64,000 nt of DNA from NCBI GenBank assembly GCA_008692225.1, contig VICG01000001.1, positions 2,643,501 through 2,707,500 on the forward strand, given 5' to 3'. Source of the stretch: Monilinia fructicola. Lineage: Eukaryota; Ascomycota; Leotiomycetes; Helotiales; Sclerotiniaceae. The stretch's first letter is position 1, and each line of letters begins with the position of its first letter. The position numbers and the translations under genes are program-made. Below the pieces are notes generated by a model, which saw only the letters and a program-made list of their open reading frames with translations, was not told the origin of the DNA and did no database searches. Below are positions 48,147 to 59,560 of this stretch, piece after piece.

Positions 48147-48879
48147 CTTGCTTCATGCAAAGATAGTTCGTTCTTGGACTTGGTTGCTATCGAGGCTCCA
48201 TCGATGTTTTGTGGTTATCGTGTTGGTTTACGATCCAACGGGACGGCCTTCACGAATGCAGTAGAGGCGTCAGTGAGGTGCTAATGAAGTGACGTCAAGG
48301 TTCATTTACAGCATTTCTTCATTTCAACTGCAAAGGAGGGTTTAATACAATTGGCATAATCAAATCTTCAAGCTAATGGCGAAGAAAGAATCATTTCAAA
48401 CGGATTGAAATTTAAAACATATTATTGTTTAACATTTATGTTACTTGGATACTGTATTGATTTCTTTCATCTTGCGCGCGTTTATTCGATGTCATCAATC
48501 ATCAAATCATCAATCATCAGTCAATCATCAGCCATTAGTCATCAATCTAGTCTTTCACTTCAGGAATCATCACCCACCTGCCACCCCATGTAAAGATTTT
48601 TCTTTCGGTGAGAGCCGGTTTTGGCAGAAAAATTTATTGAGGCGGCAAGCGGCAGAATTCGCTCCGAATCTCCTCTTTCCTCTTTTCTCTTCTCGAATCA
48701 AAGTGAAGTTATCAATACAGCCTTGGAACCTGCAATCAATATAAAGAGCTCAGGAGAGACTTTCATTCATTCTTGCGTCATTCTACTTAAAACATTTCAT
48801 TTTTAACCATTTACATACTCAAAATACAAAATTATACAAACTTGATTGTTCTCATTTCTCACAAACATTAACAGACAAT
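48147..48879. promoter_or_regulatory. Divergent upstream region of two mitochondrial genes
   Basis: 733 bp between the start codons of the ABC1 kinase (-) and the heme lyase (+). A TCATCAATCA-type repeat lies at 48487-48550. A shared regulatory region is inferred from the head-to-head layout. No TATA box is certain. Confidence 0.4.
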
Positions 48880-49946
48880 ATGGGATGGTTTTGGGCTGAT
48901 TCTCCGCAACTACTGCGACTAGAGCTGCCCCTCACCCTATGCCCAAGGATAATAATACCACCCCTCCTGTGAGTAGATGATTCTTAATTATATTCAGTCA
49001 TGTTTTAATTCTAACCTCTCCCTTAGCCATCATGTCCTATGCACAAGCCCGACGTAGATGCCCAGAAGCCCGTGGCAAAATATCCACCACCGTCTCTTCC
49101 GAATCGGCCTGCCCATACACTCCTGATAATACCTCCAAGAAACAAAATCGTCATCTAAATACTCCAAATACAACCCTCTAAACTACATGTTCCCAGACTT
49201 GTCTCAAGAGCGGGCGAAAGATCAGACAATCGCATTGCCAACCGAAAGAGAGCCATCTACAATTCCTAAAGGTTCTGGTGATGGAAATTGGGAATACCCT
49301 TCACCACAGCAAATGTATAATGCTCTTTTGCGCAAGGGTTATATACAGATACAGATGCGACTGCTGTTGAGAGTATGGTATCTGTTCACAATTTTTTGAA
49401 TGAAGGAGCTTGGGCTGAAATTGTGGAATGGGAGCGAAGATTTGGTAAAGGACTAGCCAAGGGCTGGGAAAATTGTAGAAGGGGCGAACAAGGCTCAAAG
49501 GCAGGTGCCGACATTGGTGCAAATGAAGACGAAGTGCCCCAGCCCAAATTAGTTCGCTTCATGGGCAGACCGAAGGAGATGACGCCAAAGGCTGCACTGA
49601 TTCAGTTAATGGGTTGGGCTTTTCCAGAAAAATATATATGGGTATTTATCCTTCGGTTCTCTGATTAACAGCAAGATTTGTCTAATGCGATAGCAGTACC
49701 GAGCCACCATTTGATAGACATGATTGGTTTGTCCAAAGAGAATACAAGGGCCAGAAGAAAGAAGTTCGATATGTGATCGATTATTACTCTGGGGGCGAAG
49801 AACCTACCGGAGAACCGATATTCTATCTTGACGTCAGGCCCGCCCTCACTCCAACGCAAGCTGTAGAGCGTATGATGCGATGGAGCGGTGATGTTTGGTA
49901 TCGTGCATCAGGTGCGTCTGTTAGAGAGAACGCAAAAAAGAATTGA
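48880..49946 (+). CDS. Holocytochrome c synthase (cytochrome c heme lyase), three exons, several indels
   Basis: Attaches heme covalently to apocytochrome c (or c1) in the mitochondrial intermembrane space. ATG at 48880 gives MGWFWADSP. Exons 48880-48968, 49028-49641 and 49694-49946. Markers are two heme-binding CP motifs (CPMH in exon 2 and ACPYTPD about 30 residues on), [53 protein letters not shown] and [13 protein letters not shown]. The heme-site region [10 protein letters not shown] is followed by [15 protein letters not shown]. The frame needs about five corrections. Here most are missing bases in A runs: near 48910, at 49076-49079 and near 49146. Further shifts lie in ATATAT tracts near 49340 and 49630. 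Expected length is about 340 residues. The gene is normally single-copy and needed for respiration, so real loss is unlikely. I cannot tell the c from the c1 enzyme. Confidence 0.88.
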
Positions 49947-50350
49947 AAATGCGCCCCTTGTGATTTTATTGGGCGTTCTTGCAGCGGTTTTTTTAAGCAG
50001 TACGCTTTGGTTTAGGCTAGGAATTGGTACGATGGTTATGATCTAACTCGACAAAAAGACCTGTGATCATTCGTTATGGAACGGGTTTTTGGGAGAACCA
50101 CGGTTTACATCTCTCTTCTCTTGTAGTTATTGATATACCTTAAGTAATGGCATTTCTTGTTCACCACGTCAGCGGCCGGCAAAAAAAGGAAAAGGTCTAG
50201 ACACCAAACTTAAACCTCCGAGTACAATTTATAGAACAGGTCTTGTCGCATTGATTTGGGAGCTTCCCTGTAATTAATTAGTACGATAAGAACTTCTTCG
50301 AAAATCCCCCACTATCACTCATCACTCCGTCATCACCTCCACTGGTGCTC

Positions 50351-50603
50351 TACTTGGCGTTGTTTTGGGTCAATGCCGGGCTAAAAATTAACTGAAAACG
50401 GAACTTATTTTAAAAATTATAATAAATCAACATATGCATTAAAAATTATAAATAATGATATACAGCATTATTAAGTTAAAAAATAAACGTTTAGTATATT
50501 GAAATTCTTAAAAATGGAAGTTTATAATATATAAAAAAGAATTTAAAAGATATACTATTTTGTAGATTTTTAGCCCGGCATTAACCCAAAACAACGCCAA
50601 GTA
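50351..50603 (+). mobile_element. MITE, copy 1 (mariner-like, TA target duplication)
   Basis: A 249-bp element (50353-50601) with near-perfect terminal inverted repeats of at least 30 bp: CTTGGCGTTGTTTTGGG at the left and its reverse complement at the right. It is flanked on both sides by TA, the target duplication of Tc1/mariner elements. The interior is about 85% A/T with no open frame, so it is non-autonomous. The repeats continue inward with GGGCTAAAAAT and its complement. A second, diverged copy in opposite orientation lies at 58850-59099. The insertion is only 33 bp from the Hri1 start codon. Confidence 0.88.
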
Positions 50604-50635
50604 CTTCTTTATTGTTTCGAAGACAAAAAAGCAAT

Positions 50636-51509
50636 ATGGCGGAACCATTTGTGTCAATCAGAAAACACATCAAATGGGGAGCAAGTTCCATTATTATTTC
50701 TGTGGCTGTACTTCGAATTTGCTGACGATGCCTGCAGGAGAGGCAGCAAAAGAAAATACAAAGTGCATACCCTAAGCTGCTATCAACAGCTCAGCCCTGC
50801 TAATAGACACCCTCAGCACTCTCGTTCTAACATCTGCCGATAAACACTACGTAGATATACGAATACTTGACCCGTCTAATCCACTGCCAAACAAATACCT
50901 TCGACCATCAAGCAATATCGAGGCTGGAATGGGGTTTCGCGGGCACTGCAATCAGCACTCCTGCAGAATTTAAGGATGATGATAGAAATGTATTGGTTCG
51001 GCCGGCACATACACAATGGATTCATGAGAATAGAAAGATAACAGAATACGAGTTCCTGGACCTGATGATCGAGACGAGGGATTTATGTATCCTGTGGAAG
51101 GTACTAACGAGGTCTTGGAAAAGGGGGCCATGGTAAATCCCGAGACGGAAAGGTAGAGGACTACCAAGAGTTATGGGAGGATCTAGAGGTAGAGATGATG
51201 GGAGGGAGCAATAATGACTATTTCATGAGCTGGGTGTTGAAGACTCAAGGTACTGGCGGGGAAAATAATGGGATGGTTATTAGAATTGGTGTGAATGGAT
51301 ACAGGGAGTCATGAGAAGGGGGGATGAATTTTCGGGTTGTGCGGTGGAAATGGAATGTCGAAAAGGGATGGGAAAGAGTTCTGGCAATCGGAAGGGATTT
51401 GGGGCTGGATAGCAAGATTTTTGAGGAGGAAATATCTGTGGGTGATAGCTTCAAGGTTGATGGCGGTGTTGAGTGGGAATTTGTAAGTCGTCATAAGCAC
51501 AACAAGTAA
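50636..51509 (+). CDS. hri1: Hri1-family protein, several indels
   Basis: Small protein of unknown biochemical role; the yeast homologue Hri1 has two beta-barrel domains. The ATG at 50636 gives MAEPFVSIRKHIKWG. A 57-nt intron (50681-50737) starts with GCAAGT instead of GT and ends CTGAC-N8-CAG, a credible GC-AG intron. Later segments are STLVLTSADKHYVDIRILDP, RLEWGFAGTAIS, a FMYPVEGTNEVLEKGAMVNP-like stretch, EDYQELWEDLEVE and WVLKTQGTG. The second barrel reads EWIQGVMRRGDEF, RWKWNVEKGWERV and VDGGVEWEFV. At least five single-base indels break the frame, for example near 50800, 50922, 51083, 51153 and 51336; most are missing bases. Residue order matches the Hri1 family. The pieces cover the whole protein, so I call it a gene rather than a relic, with reserve because the sister region also carries many indels. 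Confidence 0.65.
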
Positions 51510-51880
51510 GTGAAGGGGCCCGAAGAGGTACAAAATGTCAAACGCATCATTTCTATTGACATCACAACGGTCTCCAAATCTTCATCGGAGCGTGGGATTT
51601 CATTTTCCCTCTGGTTTGAGCTAACGATGGATGTATTGACCTGGAATTTACTTTCGCATGTACATATTTACATTCCCATCGAGGAATGTAAGCATCTCCA
51701 AGCACATTCTATAAGTATGGTACCAAGCTTCGAAATAAACAACCAATTTCTTACGGCCATACGAAGTTTTTGTTCCCATTGCCTTGGAGCTTGTCGGTCT
51801 TTAGTTTGTCTTCGAATCTGTAAGTAATTATGCCCTGGTTATCACGCAACAGCAGTTCCGTGAACTCTATTGGAGACATG

Positions 51881-53563
51881 ATGGCCATTCAATCGCCTCC
51901 TGCTTTTACCAGCTCAACTGTCGACATCTTCTCCAGCGGCAAGTACGGTCATTCCTTCAATCATTGATCCTACTTGCGGGACATCACCTGCGCAATACCG
52001 TCATTCGACCATGGAAATTCTTGTGAGCTCCATGAAAGTACTCTCTCGCAATTTGTTTTCCATACCCCAGATGATAGGTTCCTTCACTTTCAATGTGGCT
52101 CAAGCGATCCCTAATAGTTCTGGAAGGGATATGTACGAGATGGGTATCCAGTGTATATTATGTATCATGGAGTGTTGGGCAATGTTTATGGTTATACCGG
52201 CCTTTCTGACAATGCCTGGAGCGATGTTCATGATGTGTTGCGCTGCTATGTGGGGAGCCATTATTGGAATGTCATGGATATTGAGAGGAAATACGAGAAT
52301 CTGTGAGAGTATAATGCCTGTTGGAGATTTTGGGGATGAGAAGTGGATTTTTATCAATGGCGCTTGTACAAGGTCGGTGTTTATCTTCTCCAAAGAAGCT
52401 GTGCAGATGAATTTTACAAAGAGACTCATGATGGCAACAGCTATACCCAAATGATGCATCACCTCACTCGCCTGAGTATCATTTTCCACCGTCGCGTAAC
52501 CGGGATTCACAACCGCACCCTGGGGCTTCCTCTCGACCTTCTCCTACACCTCCTATCCGTGAACATGCCCATCCACCGCACCCTTTACTCCCAGCTTCGC
52601 GAGACCCTTTTGACGCCTAGCATACGCAAAGTCGTCATCCTATCGCATTCCACCGGTTCCAAGATCGTCTCCGACATCCTCGATCAACTCCACGCCGACT
52701 TACCACCCACTTTGATGGCAAAAGTTGGAAATCTACACCTTTGGCGCTGCCGGCGGATCGTTCTCAAACCCGTTGCTCAATTCAGTATGCATGGAGCTCA
52801 ACGCCCTCGGCGAAAACGACAACGCGAATATGAAAACGTCGTGTGAACGTGTGATCCCTGTAAGCCTCTCGCTCTTGCCCCACCCCAAGCACGTACTGAA
52901 CCCGCGAGAATAGCACATCGAACATTATCTGCCTCTTACGTCTTCCCCCTCTCCACCATGTCGATCTTGCATCCCGTCTTGCATACGTTGGATTCTCGCT
53001 TCTGCGGAAGGTTGTTCATCTTGAATGGATCCCATCCCGTGTTGTTTGAGCAGTATCTCGATGTCATGTTTACTTGGCGGAATGCCCCGTCCGCGCTTGA
53101 GGGCTCGGAGCGACGGGGGTTTTGGGATGAGATGGTTAGGGTTGATGGGGAGACGGCTGAGAAGAGAGAGTTTACGGCGGGGGCGAGGGGCGCAGTGGGG
53201 ATGGGAAGTGGAGAGCGGAGGTGGAGTGGGATGATGCAGATGGAGAAGGAGGGGAAGAGGAGACCGGGTAGTTGGAATTGGTCGAAGATGGGGATGGATG
53301 GGGTTGGGATGGTGAGGCGGGAGGCCAAAGCATTGGAAGGGAAGAGAATGCGGGAGGTTGGGAGGCTGGGTGGGTACGAGGGCGGTGGGAGATTAAGTGT
53401 TGGTTGGTTTGAGGGAAAGGGGATAATGGGTTTGGGGAGGGGGGTCGCGAAACGGTGGACAGGGAATGTGAGGATGGGTGATGATTTGGATGTGGCCGAG
53501 GGGAGTGAGACTGAGATGGAGGGCTGGATCAGGTGGTTGTTGAAAATTGTGACGCTCTCATAA
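51881..53563 (+). CDS. Membrane-linked alpha/beta hydrolase of a fungal lipase-like family, indels present
   Basis: Resembles a fungus-wide family of uncharacterised serine hydrolases. A possible start is ATG 51881; the frame joins imprecisely before MEILVSSMKVLSRNLF at 52011. Two hydrophobic segments rich in Met/Cys/Ala (about 52140-52280) form a membrane hairpin. GDEKWIFINGACT marks the start of the hydrolase core. RRVTGIHNRTLGLPLDLL follows, then the nucleophile region KVVILSHSTGSKIV (S-H-S-T-G as GxSxG variant) and IYTFGAAGGSFSNPLLN. An intron (GTAAGC..ATAG, 52860-52915) leads to HIEHY and a candidate active-site region GRLFILNGSHPVLFEQYLDV. The last 150 residues are basic, Gly/Arg/Met-rich and unusual. 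The frame needs about four corrections (near 51940, 52370, 52725 and 52930). Confidence 0.6.
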
Positions 53564-56500
53564 TGATCTCAGGGTGGGAAAACATTAATGGAGTGCGGGA
53601 AGTGAGCCGCACCATTGAGAGAGACGGAGAAAGCGACGTCGATTTGGATATGTTAGTCGCAGTATGGTTTTGATTCGTCATGTTTTTTTACTCTTTTACA
53701 TCTTTTTAATACGACAGGAGTACGGATTTGTAAGATTACCTTAATCTCTCAATAATCATATCTCAAACATAACACCCTAATCTCTAACATAAACTATGTC
53801 ATTGTGCTTATGGAAACATCACATACGAGAAGAGGGCTCTGGTGTATGTGGGTAAGGGTACAACATATTGCCCCACGCGGAAGATGTCCAATATACGGGT
53901 ACATAGCCTCGACGCCACCACCAAATATAACACGAAAAGAGCTAAGAAATCCCACGACAGAATCATAAAAGAACTTGGTCAAGAAATCAGGATGGCCAGT
54001 TCGGAAGAGGATTTGCCACACCAGGATCATGGTCGTCTTCGACCCGTTCCTCTAGTATTGACACTCTACCTATTCCAAGGTCCATAGACAAGAGGCAAGA
54101 GAGATTTGTCCGACCGCTTGATACCGTCAAACCGGTGACTGCTAGGCCTGACCTGTTACTCCACCTATCTGCTCTATATCCCATCCAATCGACCCGAAAA
54201 TTCACGATATGTTGAGTTTGCATGCGACGGGAATTTAAGAGGTTCGAACTCAGAAGTTATACCCGGATGTGTTCGAGTCGCCGATGCTGATTGAAGATTG
54301 TCGGCCCAAGATAGACGGCCGCGAGGCATTAGATCTTATCCTCTATAGTGGCCTTGATGTATAGGGGACGTGAAGGTGGCCGGTAGGAGTAGTATGGGTG
54401 TGTTAATAGCCGTTCTCTGGCGCGAATCTTGACTTTCCACTTCAGCATCTAGCGTTCAGTTTCTAGCGCCCGGCACGACAACTTCAGCGATTATAGTAAA
54501 CTCATATAAAGTATATAAGATTGATCAGATAATCCACTACAGCTGCGCACTTTCGGGTAAGAAGAAACCCACTGAATCTTCCCCTGTCTCTTCGCAAGTG
54601 TGAGGGCTGGCGATTATGGCTGGAGATCACGAGCATCAAATACATCGCAGGTCTTCAAATACAAGAAACTTGAAATTTGAAGTTATGCACACGGATGAGA
54701 GCAGCAATAGAATCTACCAGGATCGGGTAACCATCAGTATTGCATGGCCAGCATCGGATCAGAGCGCGATAACGCTACGTCTCAGTATGTAATAAGCGCC
54801 GACCACAGGCTATACACAGCAGACCTACACTTTGTCCGAGGCTGAGCGACAAAAGACCATCAGGCTTTTATGCAGAAGGATATTTATATGTATGGGGGCT
54901 ATTGTTGTAATCTGGGGATGTCTAGAAAAGGTGCCCAAGGTAACAAAGGAAATGATGTTTGCAATGAATTGAGATCACCACTGACTTTGAATCTGCCACC
55001 AAAATATTAGAGATCTTGGAGAAATAAATCATGGTTAATTAGAGAGGATAGACTTACACTTGGCCAGTAGATCAAGAATCCGTCACGAGAGGCAATTATA
55101 AGTTTGTGAAGTATTGCCCGCAAGTTCAATTCTTCTGCCTACACCCAAAGGAGATATTCGCCAAGTCAGCACCATCCAATTTTAGGAGACCCAAGCGAGA
55201 AATAAGAAAAGAATGAGCTATAGCCTCTACGCCAGCGAGTGTGCTCTCGTACAAGGCGTCATGGAACAATCCATCACACTGGATCTGGGCACCTACCCCA
55301 AAACGGATGTAAGAGATTCTGGAGATACCCCATCGAATTCGAAGTAGGACCCGAGACCTATGGTTATGGAAGTATACCGCGCCAGGATCTGCCGCACCAA
55401 AATATATCACCGGCCAATCTACCGTGGCCAGAAGAACCATATCCGGGGAAAAGCCAATATAACTTGCATGGCGCTTCAGAACGGTATGCAAAATGCGAGA
55501 TCGTGATAATTGATAAAGACTAAAATGAGGAGATCGGTTGTTTTGTGTGAGAATCTTCGATTTTGGGTTTGGTGTATGGGTTCGTTGCCGTTTACATGTT
55601 TTCTAGCTATTGATCATCACATACATGTATGATTCTCATAGTACTATATGAGATTCTTTGACGGCATTGCTTCTAACCCTCTTTGTATATCTGCAATGGC
55701 TGGACCAAATATGATCTGGCGTTGCCGGCAGCTCATTGTCGCCATCGTTTTCTTGGCAAGGTTCAAGGGGTAACGCTCGGCTCAGTTCAAATCAACGTCT
55801 CTACCGATGATAGCCTCCAAGAAAGAAACACAAGAATGGTGTTAAAGACCAACGTCAAACCACATAGTTCAGGTCAAGGAATCGATTTTTCATAGGTATC
55901 GCAGGGCCACGGTCAAGGCTAAGGGTTTTTCAGGCTGACTGATCCTATGACGTTCTTACACCCATCTACAAGGTTTGACAAAGAATCTGAACCCCCATAC
56001 CTGCTAAAGCACTGAACTCGCAATTCATCCGGTCTGAGTTCAGTCCATCTGGCCAGCTATTGACTCGACATTGCAGGCGTCCCCTCATTCCACTACTCAA
56101 TATCTAACAAAACCACCCAGAAGAAAAGTTTACTGCGTGGTGAAATTCCTCATCTACTGTAAGATCACTTGTATAGCTCTTATCCACATAAAACCCACTC
56201 GTGTTGACAGAAACTCTAAATTCATCCTATCTGCGATGAGTCTTCGAGATCGCCGTTTTATCAGAGCACCGGACCACCTCAGATTGCCTGTAAATAGCGG
56301 GGCGAATCTTCTTGACTCAATTACGTGCCTTTCTCAAACACTAGAGGCTTTCCTTGGCCGCACAGTAGCTCACCGACGCATCAAGAACCTTGTTCAATCT
56401 TGCGTTTACACACAGCTCAAGCCCCTTTCTCAGATTGCCAGTCGACTGCCTTTGAACGAATGAGTAGACGAAATCATAACTACGCGCTAATAATCAAATA

Positions 56501-58847
56501 TGAGACCCTATCAGAGTACTGATCCTTGCGTGCCTCTCAGCGCCCTGCCGCAGGGCAAGAATTGATCGAGACCTCGCATGGTGGCACTTAATCAGTGCTG
56601 GGAAATAAGTAGCCTTTCCACCCGCAATCATATATTCCGATTTTTCTTTCTGCCCTCTCAGTCGTGATTTAGCCTTGAGTATCCATGAAAATAGTTTCAG
56701 AATAATGTGCCACCAACGGCGACTTCTCAGATCAACGAGTCTGTGAACAATGATTGATAAGCGCAAGAGAAAGGGGAATACGATGTCGGTTGCGCAGAAA
56801 AGCTAGAAGTCAAGTGGTACCCGAGGTTCATAGATTCTGAGGAGATGGTGTATTGCCAACAGCATTTAGCTCCTGCATTCAGGTTGTGAGAATTCTTCTA
56901 GAAAATATGGTGCGTCGATTTTTTTCCCGATATATGACAGATTGCCGATCGACATTTTTGATGAAGAGAGTGATGGCCATATGTGAGAATGCCGTCGAGT
57001 GGTACTCTGGTCGCCGATAATAAGAAGCTAATCGAATTTGAGTCGATTGTATCGTTATCCAATTCCCAATGATCACTTTTTGGGGCTTAATCCCCGCCCT
57101 CGACACTTTTCTCAAGTTTGTGTATCAAATCTTATCCTGGTGAAAGAAGATGAGGATGTGGTAATTGGAGGCTCACTAACTACTACTGCCGCGTTCGCCT
57201 GCCATTCATTCTGAGAGTACAAAAACTCCACAGAGGATAGTCTGGGTGTTCAAGATAGCTGAGGTTTTACAGTCCACAAAGTTTGTCCCGCTGTATACGC
57301 GCTGCTTGTCATGCCCACTTCCTATATAGCACCGACTTCCTTTTGATATGATTACGCAAATTTCTTTACCATTCTATAGATTTAGTAGTGTATGCGATAA
57401 TTTCGGAAGGACTGTTCTTGGACGAGAAGAAGGTATTTCATTCGTCAAGAATATGGACGAAGGGAAGGGATGCATTCCACAAACTCACAAACTGCTAGCT
57501 GGAATGAAGGTGCCTTTTGGTCGAATGGTAGATATAATGGCTGCAGGAAGTGAGAAGTCAGAAGATCATTGAGAGAGAGGAGACGACTTATACTTATGAG
57601 CAAGTCTCAGGTAAATTGAGCTTCTATTCAGGAGAAGTGACTCGTAGTAGGTGCATGAAAGGGGTTATCATCTTCTCTAGGCTAGTGAGTAAGTTATAGC
57701 CGAGATGAGTTTTTTTTGTGGTGAAAAATTGGCAAGGAAATGAAGAGTAACTGATCTTCAGTTGATAACCCTACGTCCAAAGAGACCTAAGATGATCGGA
57801 TATCTGGAGCAAGCTATTTCGTTTGTCGCTTATTTCAGAGTCATATCTGTTCCAGGTCGCAATTATAGGCGCTTACCATGCGTGAATCAGTCACGAGCAT
57901 GCAGCTCTCCATTTAGGACTCATCTGTTTCTCCGAGTTATGCGGCTGGCACGATAATCCCTCGCATGGTATTTTTCATCCCAAATCTCGTTAAGACACTG
58001 GACAGTAAATTTCCCTCCTTATCATACATACTCACAATGATTGGGTATAGATTATATGTATTGTAACATCGACTCAGGTTTCCATATCTATTCGTCTAAA
58101 TTTTCAATGGCGAGTACAAAAGAAGTACGCAAGAAGTGCTTGCAGTACTATGTAGCAATTGACATGCATCCAATGCATACATGGATTCGGAGTTTTGTTT
58201 TGTAGAAAATCCGGTACCGATTATTTGGATATGCTAGGAAATGGCATGTTGCATTCGTGAAGAACGGGTGGAGGTCGTTGAATACCTCACCTCGTATCTA
58301 GAGGTTAAGACGGGTAAATTGTTGCTTGACACTGTTGAGGTTGTTTTAGGCCATCTCAATGGAGCTGGCCGACCCGAAGAAAAATCTGAGGCAATGCATG
58401 TGATATGAAGACAGTGAGGCTCACCACATACTTATTCGGATCGTCTCGAGTGACCTGGAACCTGGAATAATAAATCAAACACAATGAATATTCAGGCGAT
58501 GATCACACTTGAAACCAGATAATTACAGAAGCAGCACTTGCTGACTTATCCTCGGAAATGTTAACCACTGAGAATGGAATTAGAAAAGATTGGTAGTCCA
58601 AAAAGTTATATATGTTGATTGAGTCAAAGATATGAAATGATTTGTAAAGTCTTTTGTGCTCTTTCTTGTATGTGTGTAAGTGAAGTGTGTGAGTGTGAGT
58701 GTATGTGTGTGTGCGTTATACAGCATTTCTTGTATGATGTAACATTAGACTAGCTCCATTAGAACTAGCTTTAAGTGGCCTAGACTCGATCTAATCTCAA
58801 GAAGGAAAGGCTTAATCTTATCACGATTCGAAATGAATCTTCGAGTA
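53564..58847. other. Long gene-poor stretch
   Basis: About 5.3 kb without a supported gene. Open frames are short and mutually overlapping (for example 55126-55491 -, 55239-55523 +, 56071-56463 +). A frame at 57348-57572 (FGRTVLGREEGISF) has a faint oxidoreductase look and may be a remnant, but nothing extends it. A GTGTGTGAGTG repeat lies at 58672-58712. The low gene content and nearby MITE suggest a repeat-affected zone. Confidence 0.5.
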
Positions 58848-59101
58848 TACTTGGTGTTGTTTTGGATCTATGCCGGGGTAAAAATATACAAAATAGTATA
58901 TCTTTTAAATTCTTTTTATATATTATAAAACTTCCATTTTTGAAAATTTAAATATACCAAACGTTTATTTTTTAACTTAATAATACTACAAAGCATTATT
59001 TATAATTTTTAATAGATTCGTTGATTTATTATAATTTTTTAAAATAAGTTCCTTTTTCAGTTAATTTTTAGCTTAGTATTGACCCAAAATAACGCCAAGT
59101 A
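58848..59101 (-). mobile_element. MITE, copy 2 (opposite orientation, diverged)
   Basis: A 250-bp element (58850-59099) flanked by TA. Its reverse complement aligns along its full length with copy 1 at 50353-50601, sharing AAACGTTT, GAATTTAAAAGATATACTAT and the long A/T core. The terminal repeats are CTTGGTGTTGTTTTGGAT on one side and the complement of CTTGGCGTTATTTTGGGT on the other. Differences from copy 1 are mostly transitions that lower GC, such as TGCCGGGC to TACTAAGC. There is no coding capacity. Confidence 0.85.
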
Positions 59102-59560
59102 TACGAAGAACTTATTAGTAGACTACCTAGTATTTATTAATAAAGGGATGTATAGAGTAAATAGATGCTAGATAGATATTAGGTATTTATTAACAGATTT
59201 AAGTTTTAATAATAAGATTTATATTAGGTTATTAAATAATATAATAATAATTATATTAATAAATATAAGTTCCTCTTCTATTCTATTTTATTCTAGGTTT
59301 AATAAATAAAGAATTAGATAATATATAAATAGATAGAAATATATTATATATATTTATTTATTTATTATTTATTATTTATTATTTATTATTTATTATTTAT
59401 TATTTATTATTTATTATTTTATTATTTATTATTTATTATTTATTATTTATTATTTATTATTTATTATTTATTATTTATTATTATTTATTATTTATTATTT
59501 TTTCTCTTTATTATTTATTATATATTCGGTAAAGATTAACCTTAAGTAGATAACTTAATA
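59102..59560. repeat. AT-rich island with TATTATT heptamer array
   Basis: Positions 59102-59340 are extremely A/T-rich with scattered ATTAATAAA words. Positions about 59341-59520 are a tandem array of the heptamer TATTATT (TTATTTA phase) with a few slips. It directly follows MITE copy 2. No gene lies here. Confidence 0.85.

Noticed and set aside
1638..49650. Programmed ribosomal frameshifting as the cause of the shifts
   Set aside because: Shifts of both signs occur in unrelated genes at ordinary homopolymers, without slippery heptamers or downstream structures common to them.
54200..54270. GGTTCGAACTC as a T-arm of a tRNA
   Set aside because: No matching acceptor, D or anticodon stems could be built around it.
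59341..59520. TATTATT array as telomere-like repeat
   Set aside because: Fungal telomeres are TTAGGG-type; this is internal, GC-free and imperfect.
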